Assembly: GCF_004634245.1 (NCBI RefSeq) | Contig: NZ_SJTF01000007.1 | Location: forward strand, 124,001-188,000 | Direction: 5' to 3' | Origin: Flavobacterium foetidum | GTDB taxonomy: Bacteria > Bacteroidota > Bacteroidia > Flavobacteriales > Flavobacteriaceae | DNA length: 64,000 bases | Shown here: in pieces, positions 1 to 9,652 of the stretch | How the letters are laid out: every line of letters starts with the position of its first letter | How positions within the stretch are numbered: the stretch's first letter is position 1 | Position numbers and translations under genes: made by a program | Notes under the pieces: generated by a model | The model's database searches: none | What the model was told of the DNA's origin: nothing | The model's input: the letters and a program-made list of their open reading frames with translations, nothing else

Positions 1-789
1 ACGGATTGCGTACCAGTTTAACTTTGCATCACATCGTGGTACTTTACTTTCTGAAAGAGTAAATTCGCAGCAAAACAAAGCCGTGCCAACTTTAGATTCG
101 AATCGATGTAGGAGCGATTTCTCACAATTTCATATTAGTTGATAGACTGATTAACAATAATATGCTGGCAGAGTATGGAAGAGAATTGTAGTGTACACAG
201 ACAGACGGATTTTTACTGTTTGGCTATATGCATTTTTTGTGCTGGAATCGTGGCACAACTTTTTAAACCACATAAAAAATCAGTAAATTACGATCTGCCA
301 CCCCTTGGCTTCGACTATAAAAAATATTCAAACCAAATAAAATCATACGGCTGAAAGTATTTTTTTGTAATCTAAGTTAAATCCACGTTTTAACCGCATT
401 CCATATTTGGACCCGCAATCAGGCAATGATTACAACATGCTGGAGAAAATGGCAGAGCAGTCGAATGCACAGTCTTGAAAACTGTTGACTGTGACAGGTC
501 CGGAAGTACGAATCCATCTTCCAATCAACAATGATTCGATACGGGGCCTGCAGTATCAAATTCGTGAAATTTTTCTGGCTCTGTTCTACCTTTAGCATTG
601 CTAGGTTCAGGTCGATCACGTCCGCGGCCGTATTCATGACCCCGTATACCTCGCCTTCTTCAATTGTTCATTATAGTGATGGTATTTCATTCTCTGCCAC
701 TGCTGAAGCTGTAACTTAATTGGGCACACACAACTTGTTGTGCTTTACCAAATATATTTTTTTTCCGCAAGAATGTCAGGGTTGTTTTC
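1..789. other. Non-coding, apparently decayed stretch at window edge
   Basis: No convincing intact gene. Frame 2 is open from base 2 to a stop near 142 (about 47 codons, starting RIAYQFNF), which could be the 3' end of a gene outside the window, but I recognise nothing in it. On the minus strand about 540-660 a short stretch reads like the end of the alpha-hairpin of an RND/HlyD membrane-fusion adaptor (LNLAMLKVEQSQKNF followed by LQAPYR), with frame breaks on both sides. I read the region as a graveyard of broken genes, with low certainty. Confidence 0.4.
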
Positions 790-1932
790 CTAAACTGACT
801 TGTCGGAAGCCAGCAGTGCTATTTCTAGGGCTTCGACAGCGTCCTCGATGGTTACGGCCAGTTTATGATTCTGGTCTTCGATGTTTAGTATTAGATCTAA
901 AAGAATTTCCTGTACACATTTTCCGTACACCTCTCCCTTGCTTTGAGTAATCTCAAAAGTTCCATGAATTATCTGGTCCGCTTTGTAGGCAATTCCACCG
1001 GCCACTACCCTATTTTCCTCTGATGCGGACTCTGAACCTTCCCCCCAGCCTTCGGGTCTTGAATCATCTCCTGCTTTCGCTATGAATTCTTTTTTTGTTT
1101 CTTTCCATCCTGGAATTCTTTTAAAAGCTTCCGCGTTCTTACTCTCAGTTAGTGCCTCAAGTTTTCCCTTCATGGGCATCCAGCCCTCAATTTCAACGCG
1201 CGCCAGATCGTAAACAAGTGAAATTGTGGTCCGCTCGAAAAAGCCAGGCCCCGAAAAAGCATGGTAATAGCTTGCCGTAAGTCCCTTATCGTAGGCCACA
1301 AGTGCAGAAACACGGTCACGCTGCTTATCATTTCGAGACTGTGAAGCACCATTTACCTTTTGATAATGCTGTCTGCCGAGTGCGTTTATAATATCAAAAA
1401 AATGTACACCGTGTTCGACCATTATCCCCCCAGAAATTTGCTCATCCCAAAACCAGTGATTCTCCGCCAAGGATTCATCCTGTGCATAGTTATTAACTAC
1501 CGCATGGTGAAGCTGTCCCAAAGAACCGCTTTCTCCAATCTGCATAAGTTCTCGGATGATGGGATTGTAACGGATCATGTGATTTACTGTAATGCGTTTG
1601 CCTGTTTGTTTCTGCACTTCAAGAATCCGTCTGGCATCTTCTCTACAGATTGCTACAGGTTTTTCCAGCAGTACATGTTTCCCTGCCAGCATTGCTGCGC
1701 AAGCCATCTCAGCATGAAGTGACGGCGGTGTTACAATACTTACAATGTCGATTTTTTGATCTTCGATCAGTTCTTTCCAGTCGTGATATACTCTGTAGTT
1801 CTTTATCTTATGATAATGCTGTCCAGAATCTGCTACAGCTATCACCTCTATATTATCCAATTTACTCCACCAATGATCTAGGAATTTTCCAAAACCACCG
1901 TAACCTATAATCCCTATTTTATATTTTTCCAT
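790..1932 (-). CDS. Gfo/Idh/MocA family NAD(P)-dependent oxidoreductase
   Basis: Predicted cytoplasmic sugar or inositol-type dehydrogenase of 380 aa, a normal length for the family. The N-terminus carries the Rossmann dinucleotide loop GIIGYGGFG (residues 7-15). The EKP motif after GKHVLL (about residue 90) is the conserved family signature, and EHGVHFFD further on fits the C-terminal substrate domain. There is no signal peptide. It stands alone: both flanks are non-coding, and the downstream side holds a transposase fragment, so it may belong to a transferred or eroding segment. The substrate cannot be told from sequence. GH109-type glycosidases share this fold, but nothing here points specifically to that activity. 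Confidence 0.85.
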   Translation of the reverse strand: MEKYKIGIIGYGGFGKFLDHWWSKLDNIEVIAVADSGQHYHKIKNYRVYHDWKELIEDQKIDIVSIVTPPSLHAEMACAAMLAGKHVLLEKPVAICREDARRILEVQKQTGKRITVNHMIRYNPIIRELMQIGESGSLGQLHHAVVNNYAQDESLAENHWFWDEQISGGIMVEHGVHFFDIINALGRQHYQKVNGASQSRNDKQRDRVSALVAYDKGLTASYYHAFSGPGFFERTTISLVYDLARVEIEGWMPMKGKLEALTESKNAEAFKRIPGWKETKKEFIAKAGDDSRPEGWGEGSESASEENRVVAGGIAYKADQIIHGTFEITQSKGEVYGKCVQEILLDLILNIEDQNHKLAVTIEDAVEALEIALLASDKSV

Positions 1933-2333
1933 ATTACAATTTATAAATAATAGTTAATGTGAATTTAAAATCTCTTTATAACAGTTGGTCGTAATGATGG
2001 CAAAGTTATTAATCCTTTTCAGGTATAAATCCAATTGTAATACCGGCGATGGATTGAAATTTACAATCATATAAAAGATCAATGAAAATAGGACCTTTTA
2101 AATTCTCAAAATTACAAGATTTCATGCCTTGGTTATCAAATTTCAATTATACCATAATTTTGAATTATTCGTTCAGACTAGCAATTCCAGAATTTAAGTA
2201 CTAAATTTATGGCTTATTGTTGGTGATAGACATATTGCCTTACGGCTTTACTTCTGTAATTGTATGGTTCAATCATTTTTATAACGTAGGAATTTCCTCA
2301 TATGACAGATTCAACTGTTATATTTATAGCGAC

Positions 2334-2545
2334 CTAACACGTAAATGTGCAAAATGATCGATAATTGAGGGCGCCTCTTTTTATTACTCGATATAAGCAA
2401 CACCAGACAACTTTTACATTTATATAGGTTTCATCCATTCGCCAGCTGGCTCCTGCACTCTTCTTTCTCTTCTTAAGTTCCGACTCAATCAGAGGTGAAA
2501 ATTTAAATACCCAACGCTGAATTGTAGCGTAATAGTTAACTAACA
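2334..2545 (-). pseudogene. IS6-family transposase remnant
   Basis: Reading the minus strand from about 2545 gives YYATIQRWVFKFSPLIE, then LKKRKKSAGASWRMDETYI and VWCCLYRVIKRG, ending at a stop at 2334-2336. This matches the catalytic core of IS6/IS240-type transposases around the first Asp of the DDE triad (WRMDETY). Only about 65 codons survive: the N-terminal helix-turn-helix, the later D and E, and the terminal repeats are missing. It lies just downstream of mnmE, in a stretch (1933-2572) with no other gene. Confidence 0.75.
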
Positions 2546-2572
2546 GATGCGACAGAACCTTCTTTCTTCCTT

Positions 2573-3973
2573 CTACTTGCCGATGCAGAAATTAGCAAAA
2601 ATATTCCCTAATAATTCGTCATTTGAGACCTGGCCGGTTATGAGCCCAAATTGATATAAAGCTTCACGAATGTCAAGTGCCATAAGATCGCTAGAAAGAC
2701 CAGATTCTAAGCCGAATTTCACTTTTTGAATTTCATCTAAAGCTTTCAGTAACGAATCATAATGTCTTGTATTGGTTACAATTGTTTCATTATTTCTAAG
2801 TGCTCCTGTATTAACGAAAGATAGTAATTCACTTTTTAAATCTTCTACGCCCATTTTTTCTTTTGCAGAAATCAACAGTAGTTTTGCATTTAAATTCTCA
2901 AGCTTGCTGGTTATATTTTGCACTTCAAGAGCAGATAAAATATCTTTTTTATTCACTACTATAAGCAGCGGTTTTAGCGGATACTTATTTTTGATTTGTT
3001 CGATTTCTGAAACAAAATCAGAACTTGAAGTTTGGAATTTCAATCCGTCAAACAAATAAATGACAACTTGCGCTTGGTCTATTTTTTCAAAAGTTTTTTT
3101 GATTCCGATACTTTCCACTACATCCTTAGTGTCGCGAATCCCAGCCGTATCAATAAATCTGAAACCAATGCCGCCAATTACCAGCTCATCTTCAATGGTA
3201 TCTCGCGTAGTTCCTGCAATATCAGAAACTATCGCTCTTTCTTCGTTTAAAAGTGCATTCAACAATGTCGATTTCCCAACATTTGGTTCACCAACAATCG
3301 CAACCGGAATTCCGTTCTTGATTACATTTCCGACAGCAAATGAATCGATTAGACGTTTTAAAACAAATTCGATTCGGTTTAGCAATTCGTGAAACTGTGT
3401 CCTGTCGGCAAATTCGACATCTTCTTCTGCAAAATCCAATTCTAATTCGATTAAGGAGGCAAAATTCAAAAGTTCTTCCCTCAGCTTTGCTATTTCGTTA
3501 CTAAATCCGCCGCGCATTTGCTGCATAGCGATTTGGTGAGAAGCCTCATTATCCGAGGAAATTAAATCTGCAACAGCCTCTGCCTGAGACAAATCTAATT
3601 TTCCGTTTAAAAAAGCGCGAAGTGTAAATTCGCCAGCATCGGCCATTCTGCATCCTTTTCTAAGCAAAAGTTGAATAATCTGCTGTTGGATGTAGGTCGA
3701 GCCGTGACAGGAAATTTCGATTGTATCTTCGCCTGTATAGGAATTTGGTCCTTTAAATACCGAAACCAAAACTTCGTCAAGCGTTTTGCTTCCGTCAATG
3801 ATATGTCCTAAATGAAGCGTGTGCGTTTTCTGTTTGGTTAAGTCCTTGTTTTTAATAGATTTAAAAACAGAATTGCCAATTATAATAGCATCGTTTCCCG
3901 AAATTCGAATTATTGCGATAGCCCCGGCTCCAGAAGGTGTAGCCAAAGCAACTATAGAATCTTGATTTATCAT
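2573..3973 (-). CDS. mnmE: tRNA uridine-5-carboxymethylaminomethyl(34) synthesis GTPase MnmE
   Basis: MnmE (TrmE) works with MnmG to modify the wobble uridine of certain tRNAs in the cytoplasm. The product from the ATG at 3973 is 466 aa, normal for the family. The N-terminal tetrahydrofolate-binding domain begins DSIVALATPSGAGAIAIIRISG. The G domain has the P-loop GEPNVGKS (about 228-235), DTAG (about 275) and NKKD. The C-terminus ends FCIGK, the conserved CIGK box that carries the essential cysteine. A longer reading from 3988 would add MYLCG, but MINQDSIVA is the usual family start. MnmG is not in this window. Confidence 0.97.
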   Translation of the reverse strand: MINQDSIVALATPSGAGAIAIIRISGNDAIIIGNSVFKSIKNKDLTKQKTHTLHLGHIIDGSKTLDEVLVSVFKGPNSYTGEDTIEISCHGSTYIQQQIIQLLLRKGCRMADAGEFTLRAFLNGKLDLSQAEAVADLISSDNEASHQIAMQQMRGGFSNEIAKLREELLNFASLIELELDFAEEDVEFADRTQFHELLNRIEFVLKRLIDSFAVGNVIKNGIPVAIVGEPNVGKSTLLNALLNEERAIVSDIAGTTRDTIEDELVIGGIGFRFIDTAGIRDTKDVVESIGIKKTFEKIDQAQVVIYLFDGLKFQTSSSDFVSEIEQIKNKYPLKPLLIVVNKKDILSALEVQNITSKLENLNAKLLLISAKEKMGVEDLKSELLSFVNTGALRNNETIVTNTRHYDSLLKALDEIQKVKFGLESGLSSDLMALDIREALYQFGLITGQVSNDELLGNIFANFCIGK

Positions 3974-4153
3974 GCCGCAAAGGTACAAAAAAAGCCTAAA
4001 AAATATTCTGAATCAAATAACTGGAAATTGAAAAGTGAAATTAAAAACAGTGTTGTATTAACAAATCATTAAGTGTTAAAATACTGATAATTATCAGGTT
4101 GTTTTAGTGCGAGAATGAGTAAATTTGAGAGACAAACCTTAATTCTAATAACT

Positions 4154-4987
4154 ATGAAAAAGATATTATTCCCAACCGATTTCTCAGATGCCGCTACAAA
4201 CGCTTTTGTGCACGCCCTTGAATTTGCTAAAATTGTAAATGCCGAATTAATATTGCTTCATACATTCGAAATTCCGGTTTACGACAGCCAATTTTTCCCT
4301 GAAAATTACGCCGCAATTTACAGTTCTATCGAATTGGCGAAATTTGAGATGTTTAAAGACGAAATTCCCAAACTGAGAGCAATTGCTGCAGAACGAAAGC
4401 TCGACGATATTATAATTAAACACCGCTTGATGGACGGTGACCTGCTTTACAATCTTAAAAATGCGGTCGAAGAAGACCAGATTGATTTTGTAATTATGGG
4501 AACAACAGGAGCTTCTGACTGGACAAAATTCTTTACAGGCTCTAATACAAACTCAGTTATTTCTGGAGTTGATGTGCCTGTTTTGTGTGTTCCCGCCGAG
4601 GCTGTTTACAAAAAAATAAAGACGATAGGCTTTACAACCAAGTACCGCGAAAAAGACAAAAAAGAATTAAAGAAAATTCTAAAAATCGCTAAAAAAACAA
4701 ATGCTAAAGTAAAAAGCTTGTATGTCAAAACCTCCGGTTCTGATGTTTCGGACACCACAATCAAAGAATGGGATAAAGAATTTGCAACAGAAAATGTTGA
4801 GTTTCTAGTGCTTCCAAGCGACGATGTCAAAGAGACTATTTTAGATTTTATTCTCTACAAAGACATTGACATCCTGACCACAATTACACATAAACGTTCT
4901 TTTTTTGAAAGTCTCTTTGACAGCAGTTTTACAAAAAAAATCTCCAAAGAAGTTTCAATACCTGTGTTAGTTATGCATGAAGGCTAA
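4154..4987 (+). CDS. Universal stress protein, tandem UspA domains
   Basis: Cytoplasmic protein of 277 aa with two UspA-like domains. The first begins MKKILFPTDFSDAA and ends with the nucleotide-binding-like GTTGASDWTKFFTGSNTNSVI (G-2X-G-9X-G(S) pattern). The second begins about residue 150 (KKIKTIGFTTKY) and is more diverged, lacking the glycine pattern. The ATG at 4154 is preferred over one 39 bp upstream because it gives the standard UspA N-terminus. Such proteins are generally induced by starvation or stress; no specific partner is visible. It is followed on the same strand by the MutS-like ATPase after a 69-bp gap. Confidence 0.88.
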   Translation: MKKILFPTDFSDAATNAFVHALEFAKIVNAELILLHTFEIPVYDSQFFPENYAAIYSSIELAKFEMFKDEIPKLRAIAAERKLDDIIIKHRLMDGDLLYNLKNAVEEDQIDFVIMGTTGASDWTKFFTGSNTNSVISGVDVPVLCVPAEAVYKKIKTIGFTTKYREKDKKELKKILKIAKKTNAKVKSLYVKTSGSDVSDTTIKEWDKEFATENVEFLVLPSDDVKETILDFILYKDIDILTTITHKRSFFESLFDSSFTKKISKEVSIPVLVMHEG

Positions 4988-5056
4988 AAAACTACATTTA
5001 TAAATTAATGATTTTGTTTGTTTCCGCCTATATTTGTGCTGCATCAAATAAGTACA

Positions 5057-6829
5057 ATGAAAATATACCAGGAAAAAACACAGCACTATTTAGAAGTTTA
5101 TTCTAAAACCAGTAAAAGATACAACAGCATAAGCTTGCTGCGAATTTTAAGCATTTTTATTTTTTTGTTCTTTAGTTTCTACTATATCAAAACAAGCGAA
5201 ATAGCGTATGCGGCAAGTGCTCTTATATCTTTTGCTGGTTTTATTTTTCTAATGAAGATTCATTCCAAAATTTCCTTTAAAAGACTGTTTGCTTCGACTC
5301 TAGTAAAAATCAATGAAAACGAACTCTCCTTTTTAAAAAGAGAAAAAACATTTTTTGAAAACGGAGCCGAGTTTGTAGATTTCCATCATCCGTATGCTTA
5401 CGATTTAGATATCTTTGGAGAGCACTCTTTGTTTCAAAGCTTAAACCGGACAGCTACTTTCAGCGGAAAAAAAACACTTGCCGAGCAACTGCTTAAGATA
5501 CTTCCAGAAAAGGCAATTCTGGAAAATCAAAATGCGGTTAACGAGCTTAAAGAAAAATTAGACTGGCGACAGGAATTCTTGGCTTTGGCTATAATTAGTG
5601 ATGACTCTAAACAATCTTTTGAAGCTATAACTAATTGGATTTCTTACAAGAATAACTCATTATCTAAAGCAACACTTTTACTCTCAATTGCTTTTCCAGT
5701 TTTATTTTTCGGAATGCTGCTTACTTACTTTATTACTTTAAATAATATATTGTTATCGTCTATTACTTATGTATTTATAGGCAACTTAATTATATTAGGA
5801 ACTGCATTAAAAAAAATCCAATCAGAAATTGCCAAAGCCGATAATATTGATAAAATTATCAAGCATTATGGATTGTTAATCGAAAAGATAGAAAATGAGA
5901 CTTTTAAATCTCAAAAGCTTATTAACCTACAAAAACGATTGGTTGACCAAAAGACCAAGGCGAGCCAGCATTTAAAACAATTGTCTGAACTGTTTTCTAG
6001 AATGGACACTATAAACAATTTTGTTACGGCCATCTTGTTTAACGGAACATTTTTGTTTAACCTTCACGTTCTAAAAGCGCTTTTAAAATGGAAAGAAAAA
6101 CATGCCTCACAGCTTTTAGATTGGATTGCAGTAATTGGTGAAGTAGAAATGCTTAACAGCCTTGCTAATCTGGCTCATAACAACGATGATTTTATCTTCC
6201 CCGAAATCAATTCTGAATATAAAATTGAATTTGAAGGTCTAAGTCACCCTCTTCTGAATCCGAAAACAAGAATCGGAAATGACGCCTCTTTTCATCCGCA
6301 GCGATTTGTAATTTTAACAGGATCAAATATGTCGGGAAAAAGCACTTTTTTACGAAGTTTAGGCATCAATATGATACTTGGAGGAATTGGCTCAGTAATA
6401 TGTGCTTCAAGAGCTAATATACACCCGCTTCAAGTATTAGTTTCGATGCGCCTGTCTGATTCTCTTTCGGATAGCGAGTCTTATTTTTTCGCAGAAATCA
6501 AACGTTTAAAGCAAATTATGAATGCCTTGGACGAAGAGCCTGCGTTTGTCTTATTAGACGAGATTTTAAGAGGCACAAACTCAGACGACAAACGAAACGG
6601 AACAATTGAAGTCGTAAAGAAAATAATTTCTAAAAACGCCGTCGGTGCGATTGCGACACACGACATCGAAGTTTGTCTCACTACCGACGAATATCCTCTA
6701 AAATTAAAAAATCAATGTTTTGAAGTCGAAATTCAGAACAACGAACTTCATTTTGATTATAAACTAAGGGATGGCATTTGTAAAAACAAAAGCGCTACGT
6801 TTTTGATGCAGAAAATGGGAGTTATTTAA
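5057..6829 (+). CDS. MutS-family ATPase with N-terminal membrane segments
   Basis: A 590-aa protein with the MutS C-terminal ATPase domain. The Walker A motif GSNMSGKST lies at about residues 421-429, Walker B is FVLLDEILRGTNSDD, and IATHD is the H-loop. The mismatch-binding N-terminal domain of MutS1 is absent. Instead there are hydrophobic segments near residues 30-80 and 210-260, so the protein is probably membrane-attached. This layout is common in Bacteroidota and is usually annotated only as MutS-like; its role in repair is unproven. The ATG at 5057 is preferred over 5018 because it removes a hydrophobic leader that looks like non-coding sequence. Confidence 0.85.
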   Translation: MKIYQEKTQHYLEVYSKTSKRYNSISLLRILSIFIFLFFSFYYIKTSEIAYAASALISFAGFIFLMKIHSKISFKRLFASTLVKINENELSFLKREKTFFENGAEFVDFHHPYAYDLDIFGEHSLFQSLNRTATFSGKKTLAEQLLKILPEKAILENQNAVNELKEKLDWRQEFLALAIISDDSKQSFEAITNWISYKNNSLSKATLLLSIAFPVLFFGMLLTYFITLNNILLSSITYVFIGNLIILGTALKKIQSEIAKADNIDKIIKHYGLLIEKIENETFKSQKLINLQKRLVDQKTKASQHLKQLSELFSRMDTINNFVTAILFNGTFLFNLHVLKALLKWKEKHASQLLDWIAVIGEVEMLNSLANLAHNNDDFIFPEINSEYKIEFEGLSHPLLNPKTRIGNDASFHPQRFVILTGSNMSGKSTFLRSLGINMILGGIGSVICASRANIHPLQVLVSMRLSDSLSDSESYFFAEIKRLKQIMNALDEEPAFVLLDEILRGTNSDDKRNGTIEVVKKIISKNAVGAIATHDIEVCLTTDEYPLKLKNQCFEVEIQNNELHFDYKLRDGICKNKSATFLMQKMGVI

Positions 6830-7238
6830 GTATAGAAGTTATGAGTTATGAGTTATGAGTTATGCTTAAGTTTCTTGCTTTCTTTATGAAATGATTTAAT
6901 CTCACAAAGTCGCTAAGACGCAAAGTCTTTACCATTTCATAGAATCATCCTCAATCTTGTCATTTCGACTGAAAGGAGAAATCACACTAGAAGTTCCGCA
7001 TAGTAGTTCGCCAATCTTTGCCGACATGTAAGTGTGATTTCTCCTTTCAGTCGAAATGACTAAACAATATGATATGGTTACTTCATTAAAAACTTGGCGC
7101 CTTAGTGACTTTTCTAGATTAAATCAGAATCTATCAATAACTTATAAACCTTCTTTCAGTTTTTGCATTCCTTTTGTTATAAACTCAGGTTTATTTTTAG
7201 GTTTAGCAATAAGTGATGTTAAGATTCCCGTTTAATGT
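6830..7238. repeat. Nested palindromic intergenic repeats
   Basis: No gene. It begins with tandem copies of GAGTTATGAGTTAT (about 6838-6862). An outer pair follows: CACAAAGTCGCTAAGACGC (about 6902-6921), with a degenerate inverted partner GGCGCCTTAGTGACTTT (about 7096-7113). Inside lies a GTCATTTCGA palindrome at 6959-7060, listed separately. The nested structure suggests one repeat inserted into, or recombined with, another. Confidence 0.7.
6959..7060. repeat. GTCATTTCGA palindromic repeat, copy 1
   Basis: A 102-bp element with near-perfect inverted ends, GTCATTTCGACTGAAAGGAG at the left and its complement at the right. The middle contains TCGCCAATCTTTG, which recurs in the copies near 43391, 47938 and 48292. 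It is non-coding and intergenic, consistent with a REP/MITE-like dispersed repeat. Confidence 0.8.
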
Positions 7239-7279
7239 AAAAAGCCTACTCAAAGTTTAAAACTTTGAGTAGGCTTTTC
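7239..7279. terminator. Bidirectional intrinsic terminator
   Basis: Strong hairpin AAAAGCCTACTCAAAGTTT / AAACTTTGAGTAGGCTTTT with A and T tracts on both sides. It sits between the convergent MutS-like gene (plus strand) and the antiporter gene (minus strand). Confidence 0.8.
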
Positions 7280-7400
7280 TTCACTTTGTGGCGTTACTTG
7301 CAAAGATTCCTAGTTCCGGGATGACAAATCGGACTTAAATAAAATTTGACAAATCCCTATGTTGGAATTTGGAATTTAATTTATTGAAATTTTAAAATAT

Positions 7401-9002
7401 TTATTCCTCGTACATTTCCATCCATAAACGAGTTTCTTCAAGGTCTAGCTCTTTTTCTATCTTGCGGAAGATTTCTTCGTTTACCGAGCCTTTTTTATGC
7501 ATATTTTCAAGCTTGCTGCGTTCTACATTCAGCAAATCAATCTGCACTCTGGTAAATTCATTAAAAATCTGTCCTCCTAATACTTTTCCGTTTCCGAAAA
7601 AGTTTGCAGGAAGCTCGGTTTTTTGAAGTCGATTGAATTTTACTTCATACTTACTTTTAATATTGTGAAGCAACTCATCATCTAAAAGAGAAAAATTATC
7701 TTCGATATGTGTAATGGTTTCAGAAACTATTTTATTACGGATATCATATTCCTCAGCTAAAATAGAATAACGTTCGACCTTGAGCTTTTTAATCAACCAC
7801 GGAAGCGTGAGCCCTTGAATGACTAAAGTCGAAAGTATCACACAAAAAACCAAATAAATGATCAAATTACGGAGGGGAAATTCTTCAGTTTTATTGAGCA
7901 TTAGAGGAAGCGCCAAGGCTGCGGCCATAGAAACCACGCCACGCATTCCCGACCATCCAAAAATAATCATGTTTCTATAGTCAAATTCTTCTTTTTCGCG
8001 TATTCTTTTACTTATCATTCTCGGAATAATAGTGGCCGGAATTACCCATAGAAAACGAACAATAATAACAACAATACTGATTACTGATCCCCAAATAAAT
8101 AAAGAATTTCCAGAGTAATTGCTTATTCCATCAATAATCTGGCGCAACTGAAGACCAATTAAGATAAAAATCAAGCCATTCAGAATATTATTCAAAACGT
8201 CCCATATGGTATTGGTCATGATTCTACTTTCATGAGAAAAAATGGCTCCTGATCTCGCAGCCAAAAAAAGACCTGTTGCAACTACTGCCAAAACTCCCGA
8301 ACCGTGAAAATGCTCGGCAATCAGATACGATGCAAAGGGCGTTAATAAGGTCAGCGTTACCTCGATCATGTCATCGCAAACAAATCTTTTATGAATATAG
8401 TACATTACGAAACCAACCGCAAGACCCACTCCAATACCAAGGATCGACATTAAAACAAAGTTAAGTCCCGCTTGCCATAAAACGAAATTTCCCGCTGTAA
8501 TTGCTGTTAGAGCATATTTGTAAGCCACAAGACCACTGGCATCATTTACGAGACTTTCGCCCTCCAGAATCGCTATTAATCGTGGATGCAATCCCAGACC
8601 TTTGGTAATAGCTGTTGCAGAAACAGCGTCTGGAGGCGAAACGATAGCGCCAAGCAAGAATGCCAACGGCCAAGAAATATCATCTATAAGCCAATGGGCT
8701 ACAACTGCAACCAAGCCGGTAGTAAAAAAGACCAAGCCCACAGCTGCTAATGTAATAGGACGAATAGTCTGTTTAAATTCGGACCAGCTGGTATGCCAAG
8801 CTGCATGATACAAAAGTGGCGGCAGAAAAATAATAAAAACAATTTCTGGACTTAAAGCAATTACCGGAAGTCCCGGAACAACGCTAATAATTACACCACA
8901 CATCACCAGAACTATCGGAATCGGAAAATTATATCTTTTGCTAACAAGACTTAAAAATGCAACGCCAAACAGCAGCATGATAATTACTGTGATATTCTCC
9001 AT
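7401..9002 (-). CDS. Na+/H+ antiporter, CPA1 (NhaP/NHE-like) family
   Basis: Inner-membrane monovalent cation:proton antiporter of 533 aa. About 12 hydrophobic segments fill residues 1-420, and a charged cytoplasmic tail of about 110 aa, rich in Glu and Lys, follows. Family hallmarks are the GAIVSPPDAVSA segment (about residues 118-129) with its conserved Asp, and GESLVNDASG (about 148-157) with the ND ion-binding pair. Such antiporters control cytoplasmic pH and Na+. It is a single-gene unit: its 3' end meets a bidirectional terminator and its 5' side is a 650-bp non-coding gap. Confidence 0.92.
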   Translation of the reverse strand: MENITVIIMLLFGVAFLSLVSKRYNFPIPIVLVMCGVIISVVPGLPVIALSPEIVFIIFLPPLLYHAAWHTSWSEFKQTIRPITLAAVGLVFFTTGLVAVVAHWLIDDISWPLAFLLGAIVSPPDAVSATAITKGLGLHPRLIAILEGESLVNDASGLVAYKYALTAITAGNFVLWQAGLNFVLMSILGIGVGLAVGFVMYYIHKRFVCDDMIEVTLTLLTPFASYLIAEHFHGSGVLAVVATGLFLAARSGAIFSHESRIMTNTIWDVLNNILNGLIFILIGLQLRQIIDGISNYSGNSLFIWGSVISIVVIIVRFLWVIPATIIPRMISKRIREKEEFDYRNMIIFGWSGMRGVVSMAAALALPLMLNKTEEFPLRNLIIYLVFCVILSTLVIQGLTLPWLIKKLKVERYSILAEEYDIRNKIVSETITHIEDNFSLLDDELLHNIKSKYEVKFNRLQKTELPANFFGNGKVLGGQIFNEFTRVQIDLLNVERSKLENMHKKGSVNEEIFRKIEKELDLEETRLWMEMYEE

Positions 9003-9160
9003 TTATGAAGTGGTATTTAAGATTTTTGATAATGGTTTTCGCAAGCTAAATTAATATTTTATGATAATTAAATTACAACATCACTAAAAAAAGAGCGATT
9101 GATTGACTTACATCAAACTTTTTTATTGCGGACAAGTTTAGTCTTGTGCCAAATTTATTT

Positions 9161-9283
9161 TAACTCGTTGGGTGAAATTATTTTCAACACATAGAAACAT
9201 AGTTTAACTAAACTTAAAAAGGCGTTTCACTAGTCTAAATGCACATAGTTTAGCTATGTGTTTTAATTACACCCAACGGGTTA
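9161..9283. repeat. TIR-bearing MITE-like element, short copy
   Basis: A 123-bp element with imperfect terminal inverted repeats: TAACTCGTTGGGTGAAATTA at the left, and the complement of TAACCCGTTGGGTGTAATTA at the right. The inner sequence includes TTTCACTAGTCTAAATGCAC and GTTTAGCTATGTG. The same sequence, inverted and longer, occurs at 59145-59343. Confidence 0.8.
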
Positions 9284-9652
9284 TTTTAAAAGTGATAAGT
9301 ACAGGAACTAGTTCAGTTGGTGCAATTCGGAATTACAAACCAAAAAACGAGTTGAAAAGACCTTAAACCAATTGAAAAAAAGGAAAATGAATTGTTTGCT
9401 GACGAAAATCGAATAAAACGAAGGTGATTTCATAGAATCATTGTCCAAGGCGTGAGTCTATACAACAATTATCTGGAGAAAGTTATACAATTTATCATCA
9501 AGAAAAAAATCATAAAATGTCTTATTTCAATATTTTTAAAACTTATAGTAACCGCTGTTCAATAAATGTAATTTTAAGTTTGCCGCAGGACTTGATACTA
9601 TTAAATGAAATGATTTAAGTTAAAAGTTACTGTAATCCTAATTTATACAGAA
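9284..9652. other. Intergenic stretch without recognised gene
   Basis: AT-rich leader of the desaturase gene. Short lysine-rich open stretches around 9340-9430 are interrupted by stops and match nothing I know. I saw no clear promoter or structured RNA. Confidence 0.5.

Noticed and set aside
790..1932. GH109 alpha-N-acetylgalactosaminidase
   Set aside because: Same Rossmann fold, but no export signal and no link to the glycan locus; a general Gfo/Idh/MocA dehydrogenase is the safer call.
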